Assembly (NCBI RefSeq): GCF_051020955.1
Contig: NC_135020.1
Coordinates: forward strand, 1,663,001 to 1,727,000
Length of the DNA: 64,000 bases
Origin: Megalopta genalis
Lineage: Eukaryota > Arthropoda > Insecta > Hymenoptera > Halictidae
Direction: 5' to 3'
Shown piece after piece: positions 46,921 through 59,075 of the stretch. The notes below the pieces were generated by a model that worked only from the letters and a program-made list of their open reading frames with translations, was not told where the DNA came from and searched no databases. How positions within the stretch are numbered: position 1 is the stretch's first letter; every line of letters starts with the position of its first letter. A program made the position numbers and the translations under genes.

Positions 46921-49132
46921 GGTCTTGTTGCTCTTGTTGATCTTGTTGTTCTTGTTGTTCTTGTTGTTATTGTTGCTCTTGTTGCTCTTGTTGCTCTTGT
47001 TGCTCTTGTTGCTGTTGTTGTTCTTGTTGTTCTGGTTGTTGATGTTCTTGTTGTTCTTGTTGTTCTTGATGTTCTTGTTGTTCTTGTTGTTCTTGTTGTT
47101 CTTGTTGTTCTTGTTCTTCTTGTTGTTCTTGTTGTTCTTGTTGTTCTTGTTCATCTTGTTGTTCTTGTTGTTCTTGTTGTTCTTACTGTTCATGTTGTTC
47201 TTGTTGTTGTTGTTGATGATGTTCTTCTTGTTGTTCTTGTTGTTCTTGTTGTTCTTACTGTTCATGTTGTTCTTCTTGTTGTTGTTGATGATGTTGTCCT
47301 TGTTGTTCTTGTTGTTGTTGTCCTTGTTGTTCTTGTTGTGCTTGTTGTTCTTGTTGTTCTTGTTGTTCTTGTTGTTCTTGTTGTTCTTGTTGTTCTTGTT
47401 GTTCTTGTTGTTCTTTTTGTTCTTGTTGTTCTTGTTGTTCTTGTTGATCTTGTTGATCTTGTTGATCTTGTTGATCTTGTTGATCTCGTTGATCTCGTTG
47501 TTCTCGTTGTTCTCGTTGTACTCGTTGTTCTCGTTGTTCTCGTTGTTCTCGTTGTTCTCGTTGACCTCGTTGTTCTCGTTGTTCTTGTTGTTCTCGTTGT
47601 TCTCGTTGTTCTCGTTGTTCTCGTTGTTCTCGTTGTTCTCGTTGTTCTTGTTGTTCTTGTTGTTCTTGTTGTTCTTGTTGTTCTTCTTGTTGTTGTTGTT
47701 CTTGTTGTTGTTGCTGTTGTTGTTCCTGTTGTTCTTGTTGTTCTTGTTGCTCTTGTTGCTCTTGTTGTTCTTGTTGTTCTTGTTGTTCTTGTTGTTCTTG
47801 TTGCACTTGTTGCTCTTGTTGCTCTTGTTGCTCTGGTTGTTGATGTTCTTGTTGTTAATGTTGTTGTTGTTCTTGCTGTTCTTGTTGTTGTTGTTCTTGT
47901 TGTTCTTGTTGTTCTTGTTGATCTTGTTGTCCTTGTTGCTCTCGTTGCTGTTGTAGTTCTTGTTGTTCTGGTTGTTGTTGTTCTTGTTGTTCTTCTTGTT
48001 CTTGTTCTAGATGTTCTTGTTGTTGTTGTTCTGGTTTTTCTTGTCGTTCTTGTTGTTCCGGTTGTCCTGTTGTTCTTGTTGTTCTTGTTGCTTTTGTTGT
48101 TTTTGCTGTTCTTGTTGTTCTTGTTGTTCTTGTTGTTCTTGTTGCTTTTGTTGTTTTTGCTGTTCTTGTTGTTCTTGTTGTTCTTGTTGTTCTTGTTGCT
48201 CTTGTTGCTCTTGTTGCTCTTGTTGCTTTTGTTGCTCTTGTTGCTGTAGTTGTTCTTTTTGTTCTGGTTGTTGTTGTTCTTGTTGTAGTTGTTGTTTTTG
48301 TCCTTGTCCTTGTTGTTCTTGTTGTTGTTGTCCTTGTTGTTCTTGTTGTGCTTGTTGATCTTGTTGTTCTTGTTGTTCTTGTTGTTCTTGTTGCTCTTGT
48401 TGCTCTTGTTGCTCTTGTTGCTCTTGTTGTTCTCGTTGTTCTTGTTGTTCTTGTTGTTGTTCTTGTTGTTCTTGTTGTTGTTCTTGTTGTTCTTGTTGTT
48501 CTCGTTGTTCTCGTTGTTCTCGTTGTTCTCGTTGTTCTCGTTGTTCTTGTTGTTCTTGTTGTTCTGGTTGTTCTTGTTGTTCTTGTTGTTCCGGTTGTTC
48601 ATGTTGTTGTTCTTGTTGTTGTTGTTCTTATTTTTTTGTTGTTGTTGTTGTTTTTCTTGCTGTTCTTGTTCTTGTTGTTCTTGTTGTTCTTGCTGGTCAT
48701 GTTATTCTTGTTGCTCTTGTTGTTGTTGTTGTTGTTGTTGTCCTTGTTGTTCTTGTTGTTCTTGTTGTTCTTGTTGTTCTTGTTGTTCTTGTTGTTCATG
48801 TTGTTCTTGTTGTTCTTGTTGTTCTTGTTGTTCTTGTTGTTCTTGTTGTTCTTGTTGTTGTTATTGTTGTTGTTGTCCTTATTGTTCTTGTTGTTCTTGT
48901 TGTTCTTGTTGTTCTTGTTGTTGTTGTTCTTGTTGTACTTGTTGTTCTTGTTGTTCTTGTTGTTCTTGTTGTTTTTGCTGTTCATGTTGTTCTTGTTGTT
49001 CTTCTTGTTGTTGTTCTAGTTGTCGTTGTTGTTGTTGTTGTCCTTGTTGTTCTTGTTGTTGTTGTCCTTGGTGTTCTTGTTGTGCTTGTTGTTCTTGTTG
49101 ATCTTGTTGTTCTTGTTGCTCTTGTTGCTCTT

Positions 49133-49181
<49 letters not shown>

Positions 49182-49360
49182 TTGTTCTTGTTGTTCTTGT
49201 TTTTGTTGTTCTTGTTGCTGTTGTTCTTGTCGTTGTGGTTCTTGTTGTTCCTGTTGTTGTTGTTGTTCTTGTTGTTCTTGTTGTTGTTGTTCATGTGGTT
49301 CTTGTTGTTGTTGCTCTTGCTGTTCTTGATCTTGTTGTCCTTGTTGTTCTTTCTGTTCTT
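46921..49360. repeat. Unit F2
   Basis: Second copy of F1 with the same landmark order (tag 48,031, GTCCTG at 48,064). It differs by one extra GCTTTT-TTTTTG block near 48,140-48,165 and by T7 instead of T8 at 48,631-48,637. The standard copies elsewhere have T5. Confidence 0.9.
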
Positions 49361-49405
49361 GTTGTTCTTGTTGTTGTTGTTGTTCTTGCTGTTCTTGTTG
49401 TAGTT

Positions 49406-49436
<31 letters not shown>

Positions 49437-49912
49437 TTGTTCTTGTTGTTCTTGTTGTTCCTGTTGCTCTTGTTGCTCTTGTTGCTCTTGTTGCTCCTGT
49501 TGCTCTTGTTGGGCTCGTTGTTTTTGTTTTTCTAGTTGTTCTTGTTGTTCTTGTTGTTCTTCTTCTTGTTGTTGTTCTTGGTGTTCTTCTTCTTGTTGTT
49601 GTTCTTGTTGTTCTTGTTGTTCTTGTTGTTCTTGTTGTTCTTGTTGTTCTTGTTGTTCATGTTGTTCTTGTTGTTGTTCTAGTTGTTCTTGTTGTTGTTG
49701 TTCTGGTTGTTTTTGTTGTTCTTGTTGTTCCGGTTGTTCATGTTGTCGTTCTTGTTGTTGTTGTTGTTCTTATTTTTGTTGTTGTTGTTGTTGTTTTTCT
49801 TGCTGTTCTTGTTCTTGTTGTTCTTGTTGTTCTTGCTGGTAATGTTGTTCTTGTTGTTCTTGTTGTTGTTGTTGTCGTTGTCCTTGTTGTTCTTGTTGTT
49901 CTTGTTGTTCTT

Positions 49913-49943
<31 letters not shown>

Positions 49944-50978
49944 TTCTTGTTGTTCTTGTTGTTCTTGTTGTTCTTGTTGTACTTGTTGTTCTTGTTGTTC
50001 TTGTTGTTCTTGTTGTTCTTGTTGTTCTTGTTGTTCTTGTTGTTCTTGTTGTTTTTGTTGTTCTTGTTGTTGTTGTTGTTGTTCTTGTTGTTGTTCTAGT
50101 TGTTCTTGTTGTTGTTGTTCTGGTTGTTCTTGTTGTTCTTGTTGTTCTTGTTGCTCTTGTTGCTCTTGTTGCTCTTGTTGCTGTTGTTGTTCTTGTTGTT
50201 CTTGTTGTTCTGGTTGTTGATGTTCTTGTTCTTCATGTTGTTGTTGTTCTTGTTGTTCTTGTTGTTGTTGTTGTTGCTCTTGCTGTTCTTGTTGTTCTTG
50301 TTGTTGTTATTGTTGTTGTTGTCCTTGTTGTTCTTGTTGTTCTTGTTGTTCTTGTTGTTCTTGTTGTTCTTGTTGTTCTTGTTGTTCTTACTGTTCATGT
50401 TGCTCTTGTTGTTGTTGTTGATGATGTTGCGCTTGTTGTTCGTGTTGTTCTCGTTGTTCTCGTTGTTCTCGTTGTTCTTGTTGTTCTTGTTGTTGTTCTT
50501 GTTGTTCTTGTTGTTCTTGTTGTTGTTCTTGTTGTTCTTGTTGTTCTCGTTGTTCTCGTTGTTCTCGTTGCTCTCGTTGCTCTCGTTGTCCTCGTTGTCC
50601 TCGTTGTTCTCGTTGTTCTCGTTGGTCTCGTTGTTCTCGTTGTTCTCGTTGTTCTCGTTGTTCTCGTTGTTCTCGTTGTTCTCGTTGTTCTCGTTGTTCT
50701 CGTTGTTCTCGTTGTTCTCGTTGTTCTTGTTGTTCTTGTTGTTCTTGTTGTTCTTGTTGTTCTTGTTGTTCTTGTTGTTCTTGTTGTTCTTGTTGTTCTT
50801 GTTGTTCTTGTTGTTCTTGCTGTTGTTGTTCTTGTTGTTGTTGTTGATCTTGCTGTTGTTGTTGTTGCACTTGCTGTTCTTGTTGTTCTTGTTGTTGTTC
50901 TTGTTGTTGTTGTGCTTGTTGTTCTTGTTGTTCTTGTTGTTCTTGCTGTTCTTGTTGTTCTTGCTGTTCTTGTTGTTC
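49361..50978. repeat. Irregular array segment
   Basis: The 9-base pattern is least regular here. CTTCTTCTTG doublets occur at about 49,560 and 49,586, and GGGCTCG near 49,510. TTTTTGTTTTTCTAG lies near 49,520, a GGTAATG variant near 49,838, and a GATC/CTG/GCAC cluster near 50,820-50,880. From 50,100 it is like 11.5 and 19.95 kb. A CTC-rich tract lies at about 50,545-50,722. Nearly every other part of the window has a close copy; 49,361-49,680 has none that I could find. Confidence 0.75.
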
Positions 50979-51043
50979 TTATTGTTCTTGTTGCTCTTGT
51001 TGTTCTTGTTGTTCTTGTTGTTCCTGTTCTCGTTGTTGTTCTT

Positions 51044-51074
<31 letters not shown>

Positions 51075-51079
51075 TTCTT

Positions 51080-51110
<31 letters not shown>

Positions 51111-52507
51111 TTCTTGTTGTTCTTGTTGTTCTTGTTGTTCTTGTTGTTCTTGTTGTTCTTGTTGTTCTTGTTGTTCTTGATGTTCTCGTTGTTCTCGTTG
51201 TTCTCGTTGTTGTTCTCGTTGTTCTCGTTGTTCTCGTTGTTCTCGTTGTTCTCGTTGTTCTCGTTGTTCTCGTTGTTCTCGTTGTTCTCGTTGTTCTCGT
51301 TGTTCTCGTTGTTCTCGTTGTTCTCGTTGTTCTCGTTGTTCTCGTTGTTCTCGTTGTTCTCGTTGTTCTCGTTGTTCTCGTTGTTCTCGTTGTTCTTGTT
51401 GTTCTTGTTGTTCTTGTTGTTCTTGTTGTTCTTGTTGTTCTTGTTGTTCTTGTTGTTCTTCTTGTTCTTGTTGGCCTTGTTCTTCTTGTTGTTCTATTTG
51501 TTTTTGTTGATCTTGTTGCTCTTGTTGTTCTTGTTGTTGTTCTTGTTGATCTTGTTGTTCTTGCTGTTCTTGTTGTTCTTGCTGTTCTTGTTGTTCTCGT
51601 TGTTCTCGTTGTTCTCGTTGTTCTCGTTGTTCTCGTTGTTCTCGTTGTTCTCGTTGTTCTCGTTGTTCTCGTTGTTCTCGTTGTTCTTGTTGTTCTTGTT
51701 GTTCTTGTTGTTCTTGTTGCTCTTGTTGCTCTTGTTGCTCTTGTTGATCTTGTTGCTCTTGTTGCACTTGTTGCTCTTGTTGCTCTTGTTGCTCTTTTTG
51801 CTCTTGTTGGGCTTGTTGTTCTTGTTTTTCTTGTTGTTCTTGTTGTTCTTGTTGTTCTTGTTGTTCTTGTTGTTCTTGTTGTTCTTGTTGTTCTTGTTGT
51901 CCTTGTTTTTGTTGTTCTTGTTGTTGTTGTTGTTCTTGCTGTTCTTGTTCTTGTTTTTCTTGCTGTTCATGCTGTTCTTGCTGTTCATGTTGTTATTGTT
52001 GTTGTTGTTGTCCTTGTTGTTCTTGTTGTTCTTGTTGTTCTTGTTGTTCTTGTTGTTCTTGTTGTTCTTGTTGTTCTCGTTGTTCTCGTTGTTCTCGTTG
52101 TTCTCGTTGTTCTCGTTGTTCTCGTTGTTCTTGTTGTTCTTGTTGTTCTTGCTGTTCTTGTTGTTGTTGTTGTTGTTCCTGTTGTTCTTGTTGTTTTTAT
52201 TGCTCTTGTTGCTCTTGTTGTTCTTGTTGTTCTTGTTGTGCTTGTTGTTCTTGTTGTTCTTGTTGCACTTGTTGCTCTTGTTGCTCTTGTTGCTCTGGTT
52301 GTTGATGTTCTTGTTGGTAACGTTGTTGTTGTTCTTGCTGTTCTTGTTGTTCTTGTTGTTCTTGTTGTTCTTGTTGTTCTTGTTGTTCTTGTTGTTCTTG
52401 TTGTTCTTGTTGTTCTTGTTGTTCTTGTTGTTCTTGTTGTTCTTGTTGTTCTTGTTGATCTTGTTGATCTTGTTGTTCTTGTTGTTCTTGTTGCTCTTGT
52501 TGCTCTT

Positions 52508-52538
<31 letters not shown>

Positions 52539-52639
52539 TTGTTCTTGTTGTTCTTCTTGTTCTTGTTCTAGTTGTTCTTGTTGTTGTTGTTCTGGTTTTT
52601 CTTGTCGTTCTTGTTGTTCCGGTTGTTCTTGCTGTTCTT

Positions 52640-52670
<31 letters not shown>

Positions 52671-53608
52671 TTCATGTTGTTCTTGTTGTTGTTGTCCTTG
52701 TTGTTCTTGTTGTTCTTGTTGTTCTTGTTGTTCTTGTTGTTCATGTTGTTCTTGTTGTTCTTGTTGTTCTTGTTGTTCTTGTTGTTCTTGTTGTTCTTGT
52801 TGTTCTTGTTGTTCTTGTTGTTCTTATTGTTCTTGTTGTTCTTGTTGTTCTTGTTGTTCTTGTTGTTCTGGTTGTTGATGTTCTTGTTCTTCATGTTGTT
52901 GTTGTTCTTGTTGTTATTGTTGTTGTTGTTGTTGTTGCTCTTGCTGTTCTTGTTGTTCTTGTTGTTGTTCCTGTTGATCTTGTTGATCTTGTTGTTCTTG
53001 TTGTTCTTGTTGTTGTTCTTGTTGTTCTTGTTGTTGTTCTTGTTCTTCTTGTTGTTCTTGTTGTTCTCGTTGTTCTCGTTGTTCTCGTTGTTCTTGTTGT
53101 TCTTGTTGTTGTTCTTGTTGTTGTTCTTGTTGTTCTTGTTGTTGTTCTTGTTGTTCTTGTTGTTCTTGTTGTTCTCGTTGTTCTCGTTGTTCTCGTTGTT
53201 CTCATTGTTCTCGTTGTTCTCGTTGTCCTCGTTGTTCTCGTTGTTCTCGTTGTTCTCGTTGTTCTCGTTGTTCTCGTTGTTCTCGTTGTTCTCGTTGGTC
53301 TCGTTGTTCTCGTTGTTCTCGTTGTTCTCGTTGTTTTTGTTGTTCTTGTTGTTCTTGTTGTTCTTGTTGTTCTTGTTGTTCTTGTTGTTCTTGTTGTTCT
53401 TGTTGTTCTTGTTGTTCTTGTTGTTCTTGTTGTTCTTGTTGTTCTTGTTGTTCTTGTTGTTCTTGTTGTTCTTGTTGATCTTACTGTTCTTGTTGATCTT
53501 GTTGATCTTGTTGTCCTTGTTGATCTTGTTGATCTTGTTGTTCTTGTTGTTCTTGTTGATCTTGTTGATCTTGTTGTTCTTGTTGTTCTTGTTGCTCTTG
53601 TTGCTCTT

Positions 53609-53639
<31 letters not shown>

Positions 53640-54363
53640 TTGTTCTTGTTGTTCTTGTTGTTGTTCTTGTTGTTGTTCTTGTTGTTCTCGTTGTTTTCGT
53701 TGTTCTTGTTGTTCTCGTTGTTTTCGTTGTTCTCGCTGTTCTCGTTGCTCTCGTTGTTCTCGTTGATCTCGTTGTTCTCGTTGTTCTCGTTGTTCTCGTT
53801 GTTCTCGTTGTTCTCGTTGTTCTCGTTGTTCTCGTTGGTCTCGTTGTTCTCGTTGTTCTCGTTGTTCTCGTTGTTCTCGTTGTTCTCGTTGTTTTTGTTG
53901 TTCTTGTTGTTCTTGTTGTTCTAGTTGTTCTTGTTGTTCTTGTTGTTCTTGTTGTTCATGTTGTTCTTGTTGTTCTTCTTGTTGTTGTTCTAGTTGTCCT
54001 TGTTGTTGTTGTTCTGGTTGTCCTTGTTGTCCTTGTTGTTCTTGTTGTTCCGGTTGTTCTTGTTGTTCTTGTTCTTGTTGTTCTTGTTGTTATTGCTGTT
54101 CATGTTGTCTTGTTGTCCTTGTTGTTCTAGTTGTTCTTGTTGTTCTAGTTGTTCTTGTTGTTCTTATTGTTGTTGTTGTTCTTGTTGTTGTTGTTCTAGT
54201 TGTTCTTGTTGTTGTTGTTCTGGTTGTTCTTGTTGTTCTTGTTGTTCTTGTTGTTGTTGTTGTTCTTATTTTTGTTGTTGTTGTTGTTGTTATTGTTGTT
54301 GTTGTCCTTGTTGTTCTTGTTGTTCTTTTTGTTCTTGATGTTCTTGTTGTTCTTGTTGTTCTT

Positions 54364-54394
<31 letters not shown>

Positions 54395-54435
54395 TTCTTG
54401 TTGCTCTTGTTGCTCTTGTTGTTCTCGTTGCTCTT

Positions 54436-54466
<31 letters not shown>

Positions 54467-54679
54467 TTCTTGTTGTTCTTGTTGTTCTTGTTGTTGTTCT
54501 TGTAGTTCTTGTTTTTGTTGTTCTTGTTGTTGTTGTTCTTGTCGTTGTGGTTCTTGTTGTTCCTGTTGTTGTTGTTGTTCTTGTTGTTCTTGTTGTTGTT
54601 GTTCATGTGGTTCTAGTTGTTGTTGCTCTTGCTGTTCTTGTTCTTGTTGTCCTTGTTGTTCTTTCTGTTCTTGTTGTTT

Positions 54680-54716
<37 letters not shown>

Positions 54717-55449
54717 CCTTGCCGTTCTTGTTGTTCTTGTTGTTCTTGTTGTTCTTGTTGTTCTTGTTGTTCTTGTTGTTCTTGTTGTTCTTGTTGGTCT
54801 TGTTGCTCTTGTTGATCTTGTTGTTCTTGTTGTTCTTGTTGTTATTGATGCTCTTGTTGCTCTTGTTGCTCTTGTTGCTGTTGTTGTTCTTGTTGTTCTG
54901 GTTGTTGATGTTCTTGTTGTTCTTGTTGTTCTTGTTGTTGTTGTTGTTGCTCTTGCTGTTCTTGTTGTTCTTGTTGTTGTTATTGTTGTTGTTGTCCTTG
55001 TTGTTCTTGTTGTTCCTGTTGTTCTTGTTGTTCTTGTTGTTCTTGTTCTTCTTGTTCTTCTTGTTGTTCTTGTTGTTCTTGTTGTTCTTGTTCTTCTTGT
55101 TGCTCTTGTTGTTCTTGTTGTTCTTACTGTTCATGTTGTTCTTGTTGTTGTTGTTGATGATGTTGTCCTTGTTGTTCTTGTTGTTGTTGTCCTTGTTGTT
55201 CTTGTTGTGCTTGTTGTTCTTGTTGTTCTTGTTGTTCTTGTTGTTCTTGTTGTTGTTGTTGTTGTTCTTGTTGTTCTTGTTGTTCTTGTTGATCTTGTTG
55301 TTCTTGTTGCTCTCGTTGCTGTTGTAGTTCTTGTTGTTCTGGTTGTTGTTGTTCTTGTTGTTCTTCTTGTTCTTGTTCTAGTTGTTCTTGTTGTTGTTGT
55401 TCTGGTTTTTCTTATCGTTCTTGTTGTTCCGGTTGTTCTTGTTGTTCTT

Positions 55450-55480
<31 letters not shown>

Positions 55481-56211
55481 TTCTTGTTGTTCTTGTTCTC
55501 CATGTTGTTCTTGTTGTTCTTGTTGTTCTTACTGTTCATGTTGTTCTTGTTGTTCTTGTTGTTGTTGTTGTTGTCCTTGTTGTTCTTGTTGTAGTTGTCA
55601 TTGTTGTTCTTGTTGTGCTTGTTGTTCTTGTAGATCTTGTTGTTCTTGTTGCTCTTGTTGCTCTTGTTGCTCTTGTTGTTCTTGTTGTTCTTGTTGCTCT
55701 TGTTGCTCTTGTTGCTCTTGTTGCTTTTGTTGCTCTTGTTGCTCTTGTTGCTGTTGTAGTTCTCGTTGTTCTTGTTGTTCTCGTTGTTCTCGTTGTTCTC
55801 GTTGTTCTCGTTGTTCTTGTTGTTCTTGATGTTCTTGCTGTTCTTGTTGTTGTTGTTGTTGTTCCTGTTGTTCTTGTTGTTTTTATTGCTCTTGTTGCTC
55901 TTGTTGTTCTTGTTGTTCTTGTTGTGCTTGTTGTTCTTGTTGTTCTTGTTGCACTTGTTGCTCTGGTTGTTGATGTTCTTGTTGTTAACGTTGTTGTTGT
56001 TCTTGCTGTTCTTGTTGTTCTTGTTGTTCTTGTTGTTCTTGTTGTTCTTGTTGATCTTGTTGTTCTTGTTGCTCTCGTTGCTGTTGTAGTTCTTGTTGTT
56101 CTGGTTGTTGTTGTTCTTGTTGTTCTTCTTGTTCTTGTTCTAGTTGTTCTTGTTGTTGTTGTTCTGGTTTTTCTTGTCGTTCTTGTTGTTCCGGTTGTTC
56201 TTGTTGTTCTT

Positions 56212-56242
<31 letters not shown>

Positions 56243-57344
56243 TTCATGTTGTTCTTGTTGTTGTTGTCCTTGTTGTTCTTGTTGTTCTTGTTGTTCTTGT
56301 TGTTCTTGTTGTTCTTGTTGTTCATGTTGTTCTTGTTGTTCTTGTTGTTCTTGTTGTTCTTGTTGTTCTTGTTGTTCTTGTTGTTCTTATTGTTCTTGTT
56401 GTTCTTGTTGTTCTTGTTGTTCTTGTTGTTCTTGTTGTTCTTGTTGTTCTTGTTGTTCTTGTTGTTCTTGTTGTTCTTGTTGTTCTTTGTTGTTGTTGTT
56501 GTTCTTGTTGTTCTTGTTGTTGTTGTTCTGGTTGTTCTTGTTGTTCTTGTTGTTCCGGTTGTTATTGTTGTTCTTGTTGTTCTTTTTGCTCTTGTTGTTC
56601 TTGTTGTTCTTGTTGTTTTTGTTGTTCTTGTTGTTGTTGTTGTTGTTCTTGTTGTTGTTCTAGTTGTTCTTGTTGTTGTTGTTCTGGTTGTTCTTGTTGT
56701 TCTTGTTGTTCTTGTTGCTCTTGTTGCTCTTGTTGCTCTTGTTGCTGTTGTTGCTGTTGTTGTTCTTGTTGTTCTGGTTGTTGATGTTCTTGTTCTTCAT
56801 GTTGTTGTTGTTCTTGTTGTTATTGCTGTTGTTGTTGTTGCTCTTGCTGTTCTTGTTGTTCTTGTTGTTGTTATTGTTGTTGTTGTCCTTGTTGTTCTTG
56901 TTGTTCTTGTTGTTCTTGTTGTTCTTGTTGTTCTTGTTGTTCTTACTGCTCATGTTGCTCTTGTTGTTGTTGTTGATGATGTTGTGCTTGTTGTTCTTGT
57001 TGTTCTTGTTGATCTTGTTGTTCTTGTTGCTCTTGTTGTTGTTCTTGTTCTTCTTGTTGTTCTTGTTGTTCTCGTTGTTCTCGTTGTTCTCTTTGTTCTT
57101 TTTGTTCTTGTTGTTGTTCTTGTTGTTGTTCTTGTTGTTCTTGTTGTTGTTCTTGTTGTTCTTGTTGTTCTTGTTGTTCTCGTTGTTCTCGTTGTTCTTG
57201 TTGTTGTTCTTGTTGTTCTCGTTGTTCTCGTTGTCCTCGTTGTTCTCGTTGTTCTCGTTGTTCTCGTTGTTCTCGTTGTTCTCGTTGTTCTCGTTGGTCT
57301 CGTTGTTCTCGTTGTTCTCGTTGTTCTCGTTGTTTTTGTTGTTC
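50979..57344. repeat. Higher-order unit G1 (~6.4 kb)
   Basis: First copy of a pair; the second starts near 57,345 (offset 6,384 at the start, 7,413-7,422 after the 1,017-base insertion in G2). Landmarks include TTATTG (50,980), CTC-rich tracts (51,183-51,392, 51,596-51,684, 53,172-53,335, 53,687-53,892), GGTTTTTC tags (52,592, 55,402, 56,164), the CTGGTTGTCC tag (54,014), phase-changing sites (54,107 and 56,486) and (TTG)12 at 54,680-54,715. Confidence 0.9.
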
Positions 57345-57427
57345 TTGCTGTTCTTGTTGTTCTTATTGTTCTTGTTGCTCTTGTTGTTCTTGTTGTTCTT
57401 GTTGTTCCTGTTCTCGTTGTTGTTCTT

Positions 57428-57458
<31 letters not shown>

Positions 57459-57463
57459 TTCTT

Positions 57464-57494
<31 letters not shown>

Positions 57495-57567
57495 TTCTTG
57501 TTGTTCTTGTTGTTCTTGTTGTTCTTGTTGTTCTTGTTGTTCTTGTTGTTCTTGTTGTTCTTGTTGT

Positions 57568-57910
57568 TCTCGTTGTTCTCGTTGTTCTCGTTGTTCTCGT
57601 TGTTCTCGTTGTTGTTATCGTTGTTCTCGTTGTTCTCGTTGTTCTCGTTGTTCTCGTTGTTCTCGTTGTTCTCGTTGTTCTCGTTGTTCTCGTTGTTCTC
57701 GTTGTTCTCGTTGTTCTCGTTGTTCTCGTTGTTCTCGTTGTTCTCGTTGTTCTCGTTGTTCTCGTTGTTCTCGTTGTTCTCGTTGTTCTCGTTGTTCTCG
57801 TTGTTCTCGTTGTTCTCGTTGTTCTCGTTGTTCTCGTTGTTCTCGTTGTTCTCGTTGTTCTCGTTGTTCTCGTTGTTCTCGTTGTTCTCGTTGTTCTCGT
57901 TGTTCTCGTT
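57568..57910. repeat. Longest CTC-rich (CpG-phased) tract
   Basis: About 38 consecutive units read GTTGTTCTC instead of GTTGTTCTT, so a CG dinucleotide falls every 9 bases. The only interruption is GTTGTTATCG near 57,610. The matching G1 tract (51,183-51,392) is about 130 bases shorter, so it grew or shrank in 9-base steps after duplication. Shorter tracts of the same kind occur at more than 30 other places, including 1,193-1,311, 5,887-6,147, 7,230-7,437, 9,540-9,790, 13,502-13,709, 19,355-19,560, 33,780-34,003 and 53,687-53,892. Confidence 0.93.
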
Positions 57911-58070
57911 GTTCTTGTTGTTCTTGTTGTTCTTGTTGTTCTTGTTGTTCTTGTTGTTCTTGTTGTTCTTCTTGTTCTTGTTGGCCTTGTTCTTCTTGTT
58001 GTTCTATTTGTTTTTGTTGATCTTGTTGCTCTTGTTGTTCTTTTTGTTGTTCTTGTTGATCTTGTTGTTC

Positions 58071-59044
58071 TTGCTGTTCTTGTTGTTCTTGCTGTTCTTG
58101 TTGTTCTCGTTGTTCTCGTTGTTCTCGTTGTTCTCGTTGTTCTCGTTGTTCTCGTTGTTCTCGTTGTTCTCGTTGTTCTCGTTGTTCTTGTTGTTCTTGT
58201 TGTTCTTGTTGTTCTTGTTGCTCTTGTTGCTCTTGTTGCTCTTGTTGATCTTGTTGCTCTTGTTGCACTTGTTGCTCTTGTTGCTCTTGTTGCTCTTTTT
58301 GCTCTTGTTGGGCTTGTTGTTCTTGTTTTTCTTGTTGTTCTTGTTGTTCTTGTTGTTCTTGTTGTTCTTGTTGTTCTTGTTGTTCTTGTTGTCCTTGTTT
58401 TTGTTGTTCTTGTTGTTGTTGTTGTTCTTGCTGTTCTTGTTCTTGTTTTTCTTGCTGTTCATGCTGTTCTTGCTGCTCATGTTGTTATTGTTGTTGTTGT
58501 TGTCCTTGTTGTTCTTGTTGTTCTTGTTGTTCTTGTTGTTCTTGTTGTTCTTGTTGTTCTTGTTGTTCTCGTTGTTCTCGTTGTTCTCGTTGTTCTCGTT
58601 GTTCTCGTTGTTCTCGTTGTTCTTGTTGTTCTTGTTGTTCTTGCTGTTCTTGTTGTTGTTGTTGTTGTTCCTGTTGTTCTTGTTGTTTTTATTGCTCTTG
58701 TTGCTCTTGTTGTTCTTGTTGTTCTTGTTGTGCTTGTTGTTCTTGTTGTTCTTGTTGCACTTGTTGCTCTTGTTGCTCTTGTTGCTCTGGTTGTTGATGT
58801 TCTTGTTGGTAACGTTGTTGTTGTTCTTGCTGTTCTTGTTGTTCTTGTTGTTCTTGTTGTTCTTGTTGTTCTTGTTATTCTTGTTGATCTTGTTGTTCTT
58901 GTTGCTCTCGTTGCTGTTGTAGTTCTTGTTGTTCTGGTTGTTGTTGTTCTTGTTGTTCTTCTTGTTCTTGTTCTAGTTGTTCTTGTTGTTGTTGTTCTGG
59001 TTTTTCTTGTCGTTCTTGTTGTTCCGGTTGTTCTTGCTGTTCTT

Positions 59045-59075
<31 letters not shown>

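Noticed and set aside
50979..51767. Gln/Glu/Arg frame as a confirmed coding repeat
   Set aside because: The frame has many TAA and some TGA codons, all phases are interrupted by the four indel types, and there is no start context, splice signal or flanking domain in the window. It is kept only as a hypothesis among the findings.
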